Positions 7,814 through 16,488 are shown, numbered from the stretch's first letter. The stretch is 32,023 nt of DNA from Nanobdellota archaeon (GCA_030647095.1 JAUSKH010000077.1:1-32023); one strand, 5' to 3'. Numbers and translations are program-made. Notes: a model not told the origin generated them from the sequence alone.

Positions 7814-9355
7814 TTAATTTTCTCCTCTAAAATCCTCCAAAGTTTTTGGCTTATTCTTTAATTCCTGCCTTACTTTCTCAATAACAGAATACATGCTTTT
7901 CTCTCTTGCTCGTGAAGCATAATGGTGTATTTCGTCTCTAGTGTCTTCTGTCATAAGTATAAACAGTTTCCCAGGCGCTAAACGGGCAGTTCTTCCAGCC
8001 CTCTGTATTTTCCTAATAGCGCTAGGAATAGGCTCGTAAAATATGACTGCATTAACTTCAGGTATATCCAAACCTTCCTCACCAATTGAAGTCGAACATA
8101 AAGCATTTATTTCGCCAGTCTTAAATTTCACAATAACTTCTTTTTGCTCTTTTTGTGACAACCCTGTTTGAGCCCTATTTGCCTGTCCAAAAAAAGTGGC
8201 TGCTCTTACGCCTTCAAGCATATTAACTCTTCCAGCAATTTTAAGAGCAGTTTCCCTAAACTGTGAAAAAATAATTATCTTCGCCTTGGAATTTTCCTTA
8301 AATTCCTCTTCAACTACAAGGGCACACTGCTCAATTTTAGGGTGTTCAATTTTCTTAGCTAGTAATTCTGTCAAAGAAATCATTGCAGCATTAAACTCAG
8401 GCATTTTAACAAGACTCTGCACTCCTCTTGATTTTTTATCCTGCGCCTGTTTTATCAAACCTCTTAAATAATCATTTAGACCAGAAAGTGTTTGTGTCTC
8501 TAACAATTCCATAGCATGTGAAATTTTAATCGCCTGTGCAGTTAAAGACATTCCCCACATTGCAGAAAAATTCCTCTGCCCAACTTCTCTCGCAAGCCTA
8601 GTCTGCAATTTCAAAAGAGTTATTTTATTAGCAGGCCCGAATAAATAATTTTTAGCCTTTAACTCGTTTACTTTTGCATCAAAAATTCTTTTTAATAAAA
8701 TTTTCAATTCCAAAAAAGAAGGAGGAAAAGGAACATCAATCCTAGTAAAATCAAGTTTCTGTAAATACTGACCAACATCGTCAGACTCTCGCGTTCTAAC
8801 TTCTATCTCTTTAATGTCTAAATGATTGCATATTTCCTTAACTTTCGCTGCATCATGCCCAGGCGAGGCCGTCAAACCTAAAATCCTCCTGTTAGTTGCC
8901 TGCCTTTTATAATATTCAACAACAGTAGTATAATCATAATTTTTCAAACACCGATGAGCTTCATCAATAACAAGCAAAGAAACTTGGTCCATTTTATACA
9001 ATCCTGCTCTTAAATCATTTGCGATGCATTGCGGTGTAGAAAAAATTATTTCCGCTGTCTCAAAAATCTTTCTCCTATTAGAAGCATGAACACTTCCAGT
9101 AAAAATCTGTAAATCGGCAAACAAATCAGGAAGATTCTTTGTAAAACTCTCAAAATGCTGCTCAACAAGTGGTCTAGTGGGCGCTAAAATAAGAATTTTG
9201 CTTCCAGGATATTTTTCTATCCTATTTGCAGCAAGCATAAGTGCAATAAGTGTTTTTCCTAAACCCGTAGGCAAAACAACAAGAGTATTAGCATCTCTAG
9301 CTGTCTCAAAAATCTTCTGCTGATACTCCCTAGGCTTTATTCCTATTTCAACCAT
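7814..9355 (-). CDS. Hef-like DEAD/DEAH-box helicase (helicase half)
   Basis: PTGLGKTLIALM, VIDEAHRC, GLTASPG, IGEEGLDIPEVNAVIFYEPIPSAIRKIQRAGRTAR. Stop is 1 nt from the nuclease start. Confidence 0.92.
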   Translation of the reverse strand: MVEIGIKPREYQQKIFETARDANTLVVLPTGLGKTLIALMLAANRIEKYPGSKILILAPTRPLVEQHFESFTKNLPDLFADLQIFTGSVHASNRRKIFETAEIIFSTPQCIANDLRAGLYKMDQVSLLVIDEAHRCLKNYDYTTVVEYYKRQATNRRILGLTASPGHDAAKVKEICNHLDIKEIEVRTRESDDVGQYLQKLDFTRIDVPFPPSFLELKILLKRIFDAKVNELKAKNYLFGPANKITLLKLQTRLAREVGQRNFSAMWGMSLTAQAIKISHAMELLETQTLSGLNDYLRGLIKQAQDKKSRGVQSLVKMPEFNAAMISLTELLAKKIEHPKIEQCALVVEEEFKENSKAKIIIFSQFRETALKIAGRVNMLEGVRAATFFGQANRAQTGLSQKEQKEVIVKFKTGEINALCSTSIGEEGLDIPEVNAVIFYEPIPSAIRKIQRAGRTARLAPGKLFILMTEDTRDEIHHYASRAREKSMYSVIEKVRQELKNKPKTLEDFRGEN

Positions 9356-9389
9356 GAAACTCTTATAAACCCCGAGAATTAAAATGTAT

Positions 9390-9722
9390 CTATAAGGAAT
9401 AAACTATTTTTAATTTCTGATTAATAATATCTTTAACTTTTAAATTTTTTACTTCTCCTAATTTCCTATAAACTAAACTTTTATGCAACGTGAATATCAT
9501 GTCTAAGTAAATAAAAGAATCAAAAAGTATATCTCCTGCGCAGGATTCTTTTAAAAGAGATATTTCGTATTTCTGAATGCTTCTTCTTTTTGTTGTAATC
9601 TGACAAAAAAGGGTATTCTCTCCTTCAAGCGAACTAATAACTAATGCTGGTCGTTTTTTTGTTTTCGTTAAATCACTAAAAGGAAAATTGACAAGAGCAA
9701 TATCGAACTTTTTAAGGTTCAT
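9390..9722 (-). CDS. MazF/PemK-family toxin
   Basis: FDIALVNFPFSDLTKTKKRPALVIS, AGDILFDSFIYLDMIFTLHKSLVYRKLG. Confidence 0.85.
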   Translation of the reverse strand: MNLKKFDIALVNFPFSDLTKTKKRPALVISSLEGENTLFCQITTKRRSIQKYEISLLKESCAGDILFDSFIYLDMIFTLHKSLVYRKLGEVKNLKVKDIINQKLKIVYSL

Positions 9723-9946
9723 TGCAAATAAGCAAAAGCCTCTTCATCTTCCTTTGAAGACCAAGATTCTGCTAATAATTTTTCATCTCCAAGAAAAGGG
9801 GTATTTTCCCAATCCTCATCTAATATTTCAAGTTGCTTAACTCTTTTCTCAATTATCTTACGGACAAACTCGCTCCATTTTATTTCCGAATATTTACGCA
9901 TTTTTTTATATACTTCATCATCAATTGAAAGAGTTATATTTGTCAT
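9719..9946 (-). CDS. RHH-type antitoxin partner of the MazF-like toxin
   Basis: MTNITLSIDDEVYKKMRKYSEIKWSEFVRKIIEKRVKQ. Start set to ATG at 9946 (ORF-track start at 9952 is TTG) by 21-nt TATA spacing; overlaps the toxin start. Confidence 0.8.
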   Translation of the reverse strand: MTNITLSIDDEVYKKMRKYSEIKWSEFVRKIIEKRVKQLEILDEDWENTPFLGDEKLLAESWSSKEDEEAFAYLQ

Positions 9947-9950
9947 TTCC

Positions 9951-9972
9951 AAATAAGTGAGCTCACTTATTT
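9951..9972. promoter_or_regulatory. Perfect 22-nt palindrome overlapping TATA box and probable start site of the TA operon
   Basis: AAATAAGTGAGCTCACTTATTT equals its own reverse complement. Confidence 0.7.
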
Positions 9973-10030
9973 AAATCTTTCTTCAATAAATTTTCTCTAA
10001 CTAGAAAAATGTTTCTTTGCCCTTCTGATA

Positions 10031-10125
10031 TGGAGAATTCGGTTGATTGTGCTACCGCTCATTCGAATTCTCCAGACAGAGAATTAGGAACTAAATGTAA
10101 CTCAATTATCCTAATTCTCTGTAAT
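10031..10125 (+). repeat. Family B two-hairpin intergenic repeat
   Basis: GGAGAATTCG...CGAATTCTCC and CAGAGAATTAGGA...TCCTAATTCTCTG; the right ~65 nt recurs inverted at about 16875-16938. Confidence 0.65.
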
Positions 10126-10157
10126 AAGTACAATAAAATAATCCAAACCTTATAAAA

Positions 10158-10796
10158 CTAAATCCCCAACAACAACGCATAAGCAGTAAATATAACGCAA
10201 ACAAGCGCAAGCGCAGTCCAGATTACTCTAGAGCCAAATAATATCTGCGTGCCATCTAAATTAGAAATAGGAATCATATTAAAGAAAGCATAATATGCAG
10301 CCAGCTTTGCTAAATATTCATATCCCAATAAATATCCAACAAAAGAAATTAAAAGAACCATAACAATTCCAGCAGCTCCAATCAAGCCGTTATGCCAGTC
10401 AGTCATTTCACTATAACTATAAAACCCGAATCTTTTAGCAGCTCTGGATTTCAAAGCTCTTGTCTCATAAGTTAAAAATGCTGGAATTTTAATTAAACCT
10501 AAAGTGAATATACTAAAGAATAAAGGTAAAAATATTCCTGCAGGAGCCTCTTTCTTAAAATGATTGTGTTCTCTAAAACCATAACGATAAACTCCCCAAA
10601 TTTTATGCTCTACATTTGCATCCAAAGAATAAGCAATAAGTTTTTTTGCAAATACAGAAAAAACAATTATAATAATGGAAAAAAGAAATACTTGTATAAC
10701 TATAATTATATCTCCCTTGAATATAAAAGAAAGTGCTCCAATAATAGTAAACATAATAACTGCAATAAAAAGATGTGTCAATTCTGTTCTATTCAT
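10158..10796 (-). CDS. Site-2-protease (M50)-like membrane protein, apparently lacking HExxH
   Basis: Multi-TM; FFNMIPISNLDGTQILFGS resembles the C-terminal NxxPxxxxDG motif; no HExxH found. TTTATATA 21 nt upstream. Confidence 0.6.
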   Translation of the reverse strand: MNRTELTHLFIAVIMFTIIGALSFIFKGDIIIVIQVFLFSIIIIVFSVFAKKLIAYSLDANVEHKIWGVYRYGFREHNHFKKEAPAGIFLPLFFSIFTLGLIKIPAFLTYETRALKSRAAKRFGFYSYSEMTDWHNGLIGAAGIVMVLLISFVGYLLGYEYLAKLAAYYAFFNMIPISNLDGTQILFGSRVIWTALALVCVIFTAYALLLGI

Positions 10797-10991
10797 ATAA
10801 AATGCGGGAAAGCCATTTATATAAATATTATGGCTCGAGCTGTTTTCATGTATTTTAAAAAACTACCCTATAATTACTCACTTTTGTATTGATTATCAAA
10901 GGAAAAAATCTCAAAATTCTTTAATATCTACTTTTTTGAGTATATTTTAGGCAAGCAAAAAGTATAAATACTGTACACTCCAGAATTTAAC

Positions 10992-11285
10992 ATGTTAAGA
11001 ATCAAAAAAATCAGCGATGTCATAGGAAAGAATGTACTTACCTCAGAGGGAGATTTCTTCGGGCAAATTGAAGATGTTAACCTTGTTGATAACAAAATCG
11101 ATGGATGGAAAATCCGGGTAAGCTCAGGATTCTTAAGCATGTTTGGAGGAGCCAGAGGTGTAATAATCCCACACCAATTTGTAAAAGCAATGGGAGATGT
11201 TGTAATAGTCAATAAAGGACAATTGCCTCTTCGCGAAGAAGCTTTAATGTCCGCAGGAATGGACTCATCAGAAGAATCAATGTAA
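10992..11285 (+). CDS. PRC-barrel domain protein
   Basis: KKISDVIGKNVLTSEGDFFGQIEDVNLVDNKIDGWKI...ARGVIIPHQFVKAMGDVVIV. TATAAATA 21 nt upstream. Confidence 0.75.
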   Translation: MLRIKKISDVIGKNVLTSEGDFFGQIEDVNLVDNKIDGWKIRVSSGFLSMFGGARGVIIPHQFVKAMGDVVIVNKGQLPLREEALMSAGMDSSEESM

Positions 11286-11416
11286 TTTCTTAATCCTTAG
11301 AACTTTATCCTTTTAATCTTAAAATCCTCTCCTACTTCTCTATCAATAAACACAGCTCTCCCTTCTTCAGCTTTTCAATTTATTGTTACATCTAAGGGTG
11401 TTATATGATTAAAAAA

Positions 11417-12490
11417 TTATGTTTTTTTATTCAATATTTTTTTTAAATTTTCTAAAAACTCATTTGTGTCTGCAAAATAATTTGGATACGCTTTTCTTAG
11501 ATCATTTGTCGCATCAACTCCAACAAGGACGACATCATACTCTTTCTTCCCCTGATTTCTTTTTTCAGCTTTTGCGTAATCAGAAATACCTTTTTCTTCT
11601 TGTCCTTTAGGATAGCCAGTTATATTAAGCTTTTCTCCTGCAATATCTAATTCTAAAAGGAAAAATCTCAAATTTGGTCTCTCTTTAGAAGCTTTTTCAA
11701 AAACTTGAACCGCTTGTGCCCAGCCACTCATAACTCGAATAACTTGCAATTCTTCTTCCTTTTTTTTTATTTGAGAATATAATTCTTTTTCATCGGTTGG
11801 AGTGTTTGGAACAAGAGATGTGTTCTCCATTATGGCAAATGCAGAACTTACCAATCTAAAAAAGTATATCCATTCTCTTTGACCCTCATTTGATTTAATT
11901 GCTTGTCTTGTAAAAAAATCAACGGTTTCAATAGCCGTTGCCCATAAGTGCTGTAATTTAGACCTTATTTGAACCTCTACAAGCAGACCATTATAATCTT
12001 TCTTCCCCTCCTTATCACTCTTATACCTATATATCAAATGAATACTTCTATATCCATCTTCTTTCGGATAAGTTATATAATCTTTTTCATTTACCTTTTT
12101 GTGTTTTAAATCTCCTTTAATATAACTTTCTTTATACAATCTTTTAGCCAATTCGACATTTGACATAACAACCCTGCACCCTGCTATATCCTGCATTTGT
12201 GAAAGATTCATAGTAGGATTATTTCCATAATATTTTCTTTGAAGTTTTTTCAAAATAGAAGGTAATCTCTTTAGTCTTTGAACCGCTAACGCCTCTTTAT
12301 CGATTTTTTTTGAGACTCCTTTTAATCTTTTCTTAAATATGTGCATGGGATATCTATGAATCGCTCTCCAATTGTCTAATATTTCAAGAGCATTTTCCTT
12401 TTCTTCCGTTGAACTAGTTTCACTAATCAAAACATTTCCCGCCCAGTCTATCTTTGATTTACTAAAACCTTTAGGTTTTGTCCAAACCAT
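11417..12490 (-). CDS. RelA/SpoT-domain ((p)ppGpp synthetase-like) protein, 357 aa
   Basis: LSQMQDIAGCRVVM, YPKEDGYRSIHLIYRYK, VEVQIRSKLQHLWATAIETVDFFTRQ. TTTAAATA 21 nt upstream of ATGGTT. Confidence 0.88.
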   Translation of the reverse strand: MVWTKPKGFSKSKIDWAGNVLISETSSTEEKENALEILDNWRAIHRYPMHIFKKRLKGVSKKIDKEALAVQRLKRLPSILKKLQRKYYGNNPTMNLSQMQDIAGCRVVMSNVELAKRLYKESYIKGDLKHKKVNEKDYITYPKEDGYRSIHLIYRYKSDKEGKKDYNGLLVEVQIRSKLQHLWATAIETVDFFTRQAIKSNEGQREWIYFFRLVSSAFAIMENTSLVPNTPTDEKELYSQIKKKEEELQVIRVMSGWAQAVQVFEKASKERPNLRFFLLELDIAGEKLNITGYPKGQEEKGISDYAKAEKRNQGKKEYDVVLVGVDATNDLRKAYPNYFADTNEFLENLKKILNKKT

Positions 12491-12525
12491 GTATTTTTGA
12501 GGGCTTATCTCTATTTAAATCTTTG

Positions 12526-12628
12526 TTTTGCGCGGTTGATATAGGGCTAAATAAGTCATTTTTAAAGTATAAATTAACTTTTGCGCGGTTGATATATATT
12601 TTATAAGTCATTTTGCGCGGTTATTTAC
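12526..12628. repeat. Three direct repeats TTTTGCGCGGTT(GATATA) upstream of the RelA/SpoT gene
   Basis: Copies start at 12526, 12579, 12611; units 1 and 2 are followed by ATAAGTCATTTT. Confidence 0.8.
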
Positions 12629-12968
12629 TTAATCTAATCAAACTCAAACCTTACATCTCCTAAATCTAAAGTGTGTATTACTTATTCTTATAGCGTTTTA
12701 TTTTCTATCCCTAACGTTTTCTCATTTATAATAAATCAAGGTCTAACTTACGCTTCTGGGAGTTATATTCCATCAGCACGATTGACTGAAGATTTAGAAA
12801 TGCAAATAAAAGGCATAAATAATATCTCAAATACAATGTATGTAATCTCCCGAGAAAAAAAGGGTTACTTCATCCATAAATACATTTCTAGAAGATAAAT
12901 ATAACTAATTGTCTAGCTATATTCTTTTCTAAGGCAAGATTTATATATCCTCGCCTCTACTTTTAAAA

Positions 12969-13493
12969 ATGGTAAACGAAGGATTCGCATACGGTGGATT
13001 TACTATCCTCTCAAGTCCTATTTTCGTTGAAGCAATTCTACCCTTCTTACTGGTATTCACAATCGTATTCGCAATATTGCAAAAATCTAAGATTCTAGGT
13101 GAGAATAAAAGGCAGATTGATGCAATAGTTTCTCTCGTCATAGGTCTTTTAGTAATTTCATTTGGTAGGGCAGTAGGAATAATTGTTCAACTAATTCCTT
13201 TTCTCGCAGTAAGCCTAGTTATTATCCTAGTACTAATGCTTATGTTAGGCTTCTTTAACAAAGAAGGAGACTGGGATGCAGCATTCCCAAAGGGTCTCAG
13301 AAGAGGACTCGCAGCTGTTGCAATAGTCGCTCTAATAGTTGCTGTTGTTATTATCACAGGAGCCTGGCCTATAGTCTATAATTATATAATAAGCAGTGGA
13401 GGTTCATCAATATTCATTAACGTTTTATTCATAATAATAATTATCGGTGCCATAGCAGCAGTCCTTTATGGTGGTGGCAAGAAAAGTTCTTAA
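12969..13493 (+). CDS. Multi-TM membrane protein, paralog 1 of 3
   Basis: LPFLLVFTIVFAILQKSKILGENKRQIDAIVSLVIGL; leaderless promoter with 21-nt spacing. Confidence 0.75.
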   Translation: MVNEGFAYGGFTILSSPIFVEAILPFLLVFTIVFAILQKSKILGENKRQIDAIVSLVIGLLVISFGRAVGIIVQLIPFLAVSLVIILVLMLMLGFFNKEGDWDAAFPKGLRRGLAAVAIVALIVAVVIITGAWPIVYNYIISSGGSSIFINVLFIIIIIGAIAAVLYGGGKKSS

Positions 13494-13550
13494 TACAATT
13501 TACTAACCGAATAACGAAACATATTTAAATAACTTTTAAGTAACTAACCT

Positions 13551-14087
13551 ATGGTGTACAATATTCCTGATATTCTAATGAGTCTAGAATCGCTTGGAGC
13601 TTTTGATTACATCCTTCCTTTTCTATTTGTATTTGCAATTGTCTTCGGTATTCTAAGCTCAACAAGATTCCTTGGTGATAATAAAGCAGTATATGTAATT
13701 GTCTCTCTAGTTATCGGTTTAATGACTCTGCGTTGGAGCTATTTCTTCTCAGACTTCCTAACACAAATATTCTCCCGTCTTAGTATAGGTCTAGCTGTTC
13801 TTTTAACAGTGCTTATTTTGGTAGGAATGTTTATCAACAAAGACGAAACAAAATACTGGGGATGGGGCTTAGCAACTCTATCAGGAGTAATTATTCTTAT
13901 AATACTATATCAGACTTTTGATTCAATGGGCCTATTAGGTGGATTTGAATCAGATACAGCGGGTCTTATTATCCTAGGTGTTTTACTTGTAGGTTTAGTA
14001 ATTGCTGTTGCAACAAGTGGCAGTGATCATCAAAAAAGCAGCGGAGAAGGAATATTTCTCTCAGGATGGGGTAAGCCTCCTAAATAA
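13551..14087 (+). CDS. Multi-TM membrane protein, paralog 2 of 3
   Basis: LPFLFVFAIVFGILSSTRFLGDNKAVYVIVSLVIGL, same motif as paralog 1. Confidence 0.75.
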   Translation: MVYNIPDILMSLESLGAFDYILPFLFVFAIVFGILSSTRFLGDNKAVYVIVSLVIGLMTLRWSYFFSDFLTQIFSRLSIGLAVLLTVLILVGMFINKDETKYWGWGLATLSGVIILIILYQTFDSMGLLGGFESDTAGLIILGVLLVGLVIAVATSGSDHQKSSGEGIFLSGWGKPPK

Positions 14088-14090
14088 AAA

Positions 14091-14609
14091 ATGCCACAAG
14101 CAGACGTTTCTTCAATAGCGTACTTTGCACCAATAGCAGCATTCTTATTAGTCTTCCTTGTTGTTTACGCTATTCTTGTGAAATCAAAAATTCTAGGTGA
14201 AAATAAATTATTAAATCTCTTTGTCTCTCTGTTCCTTGCAACAATGTTTGTTGCTTTCGCAAGCGCGAGACAATACGTGCAAACAATAGTGCCTTGGTTT
14301 GCAGTTATGCTAGTGGCTCTTTTCCTTGTGCTTATTCTAGTTGGTCTAGTTGGAAAACCATCAGAATTTATGAATAAAGGTATAGGAATAGCATTTGTCG
14401 TACTCCTAGGACTTGTATTCCTAATTTCCGCATTATTTGTATTCTCAAACGTTTTCATAAGTCTCCTTCCTGGTCCAGGATATGGAATGAACGCAGATCC
14501 AAAACTAATGTACTTTTTAGACTGGTTATATTCTCCAAGAATAGCAGGAACACTTTTAATAATAATTATTTCAGTAGCAGTAAGCTGGGTTTTAGTAAAA
14601 AGCAAGTAA
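14091..14609 (+). CDS. Multi-TM membrane protein, paralog 3 of 3
   Basis: AAFLLVFLVVYAILVKSKILGENKLLNLFVSLFLA, same motif; 3-nt gap from paralog 2. Confidence 0.75.
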   Translation: MPQADVSSIAYFAPIAAFLLVFLVVYAILVKSKILGENKLLNLFVSLFLATMFVAFASARQYVQTIVPWFAVMLVALFLVLILVGLVGKPSEFMNKGIGIAFVVLLGLVFLISALFVFSNVFISLLPGPGYGMNADPKLMYFLDWLYSPRIAGTLLIIIISVAVSWVLVKSK

Positions 14610-14771
14610 GACTATCCGTATTGCTCTTCATACACTTTCTTCAATTCTTTTGTTAAGATTTTCTTTTTAACTTTAGGTGTATTAAAAAAATCCTCAACTA
14701 TTTCAGCAGGATTTTTTTCTTTTTTAATAGTAACTTCATCGTCTTTAACTTCAAAAACAGAATTTACAAAT

Positions 14772-15095
14772 TTATTTTACAACAATTCCTTCTTCAACTG
14801 CTGTTTTTACAACACCAATCTGCTTTTTCTTTTTTTCAAATTCTTCTGGGGTAAGGCAGATTATGTCTCCATCATATGGGAGATCCCAAAGAAGATAAAA
14901 TTGAGGAGCTCGCTTGTAGGATTTTTTATTTTTAAAATCCTCAGATATTATCATAATATCTATATCGCTATTACTAGTATCTTTTCCAGTTGCTTGTGAA
15001 CCAAAAAGAATGACTTTTTCTATTCTAGCTACCTTTTCAGCTTTTATAAAAAATTTTTCCAACAATGCTATAATTTCAGTTTTTTTTCTATCCAT
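14772..15095 (-). CDS. MNT-type nucleotidyltransferase of a HEPN-MNT module
   Basis: VILFGSQATGKDTSNSDIDIMII (GSxxxGxxxxxSDIDI). Confidence 0.88.
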   Translation of the reverse strand: MDRKKTEIIALLEKFFIKAEKVARIEKVILFGSQATGKDTSNSDIDIMIISEDFKNKKSYKRAPQFYLLWDLPYDGDIICLTPEEFEKKKKQIGVVKTAVEEGIVVK

Positions 15096-15448
15096 TCTAT
15101 TACCTCCTGAGCAGTATTAATGAATTCTTCAACATCTGCTTTTTCAAAATCTTCGGCAGGTATTTTTTGGGCTATATCTGGATAACGAGTCTTTTGATAT
15201 ACTGGTTCTAATTCTGATATCTTTACAAGAAGTGGACTTGGTAAACCTAAATCTTTAGCAAGATTTGATATACTATGGGTCTTTTTTAATAAGTGTTTTT
15301 CTTGTATATATAACGCTTTTAATGCTTTTTCGACAGACTGCTGACTAAGAAAGGAAGCTGTATCTAACAAATTTCCTTCAAAATTATATTCTGCAGCCTT
15401 TAAATCATGCAATGCCTGTCTCCACCAATTACTTATTTCTTCCTTCAT
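15068..15448 (-). CDS. HEPN-domain protein of a HEPN-MNT module
   Basis: WWRQALHDLKAAEYNFEGNLLDTASFLSQQSVEKALKALYIQ...KKTHSISNLAKDLG; overlaps the MNT gene by 28 nt. Confidence 0.85.
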   Translation of the reverse strand: MKEEISNWWRQALHDLKAAEYNFEGNLLDTASFLSQQSVEKALKALYIQEKHLLKKTHSISNLAKDLGLPSPLLVKISELEPVYQKTRYPDIAQKIPAEDFEKADVEEFINTAQEVIEWIEKKLKL

Positions 15449-15661
15449 AATCTACCAAATTAACAGATCTATAAAAAAGTATCTTTTGCCAACTTTTAAT
15501 ATGCCAAGAATTACTTTTTTCGTAAACTCCCCACTTTAGTTCGTGAGAAAGAAAAAGTAATTCTTGAGCATGCTCAAGAACGCGAGCACGCCCCGGAATT
15601 TATTCCGAGGATTCTTGACATAGTCCTCTTTTATAGCACAACCTTATAAAAATAGTAAATC

Positions 15662-16471
15662 TTAAGGAATTTCTCCACCACTAATAACTTCTTCTTTTGA
15701 TTCTTTTGTAGTTCTCTGTCCTATATTCTTCAACTGTGGCAATAAAGCCTTAAATGATTTTTGAGTTTCAGTTAATTCATATTTAATATCCCTAACATCT
15801 GTAACATATTCTCCGACTTTTTGCAGTAAAGAAAGTTGAAGCCTATCAATAATTTGCTCTAATCTTCTTAATCTTTCATCAATATTCCCAATTCTTGCTT
15901 CAGCTACTGTTCTAAAATCAGCTAACTTCTCAAACTTCTCTTGCAAAGGAGCAAGTTTCTCACTTACAACCTGTTCTGCAATCTCGCTGATTATATCAGA
16001 ACTCATCTCTCCCTGATAAGGCTGATATGTCCCATATTGATCGTAAGCTCCTCCTGCATTTTGACCACTTGCAACAGAAGAAACTCCTCCTGCATAATCT
16101 CCTCCAGCATAATCCTGAGTAGCCGCCCCATAAGAACCTGGTTGCTGTGAATACATTCCTCCTGCAACCTCTCCAGCAACCTCCTGTCCTATAATAGAAG
16201 GCTCCATGCCTTCATAAGCACCTTGTGACTGACCACCATAAGAAGGATCTTGGGGAACTGGTATATTGGATGCCCCAGGACTAGGAATATTAGGTAAATC
16301 TCCACTATTTTGCACTCCAGAAGAAAAAGAAACAGCATCTTTAATTTGTAATTGGGAAAAAGAATCTGAAACTTGCTGTAAAGGTACTCCTCTCTGCATC
16401 ATGCTCATTCTAATCTCCTGCTCTGATTTTCCTTCCTTCTGCATTGCCCTTATATCTTCAATAGTTCCCAT
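15662..16471 (-). CDS. Gly/Gln/Tyr-rich low-complexity protein with C-terminal coiled coil
   Basis: N-terminal short helical motif, disordered GGxY/PYQG middle, heptad-like EKLADFRTVAEARIGNIDERLRRLEQIIDRL. Confidence 0.65.
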   Translation of the reverse strand: MGTIEDIRAMQKEGKSEQEIRMSMMQRGVPLQQVSDSFSQLQIKDAVSFSSGVQNSGDLPNIPSPGASNIPVPQDPSYGGQSQGAYEGMEPSIIGQEVAGEVAGGMYSQQPGSYGAATQDYAGGDYAGGVSSVASGQNAGGAYDQYGTYQPYQGEMSSDIISEIAEQVVSEKLAPLQEKFEKLADFRTVAEARIGNIDERLRRLEQIIDRLQLSLLQKVGEYVTDVRDIKYELTETQKSFKALLPQLKNIGQRTTKESKEEVISGGEIP

Positions 16472-16488
16472 TTTATTTCCAACCTAAA

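Noticed and set aside
8196-8471. 91-aa plus ORF inside the Hef helicase gene
   Set aside because: Antisense to strongly conserved helicase motifs.
10560-10892. 110-aa plus ORF opposite the M50-like gene
   Set aside because: Lys/Asn/Tyr-rich shadow ORF, no recognisable domain.
11300-11380. Minus-strand fragment AEEGRAVFIDREVGEDFKIKRIKF*
   Set aside because: Resembles a gene C-terminus but is too short and without a start; not enough to call a pseudogene.
12526-12628. GCGCGG repeats as a CRISPR array
   Set aside because: Only three copies, irregular spacing (53 and 32 nt), one truncated, shared spacer sequence, no cas genes.
12671-12898. 75-aa plus ORF (MCITYSYSV...GLTYASGSYIPSARLTEDLEMQIKG...)
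   Set aside because: The C-terminal half looks coding-like, but no promoter in the usual layout or family was recognised; possible gene remnant only.
14165-14605. 146-aa minus ORF opposite membrane paralog 3
   Set aside because: Shadow ORF; the plus strand shares a clear motif with its two paralogs.
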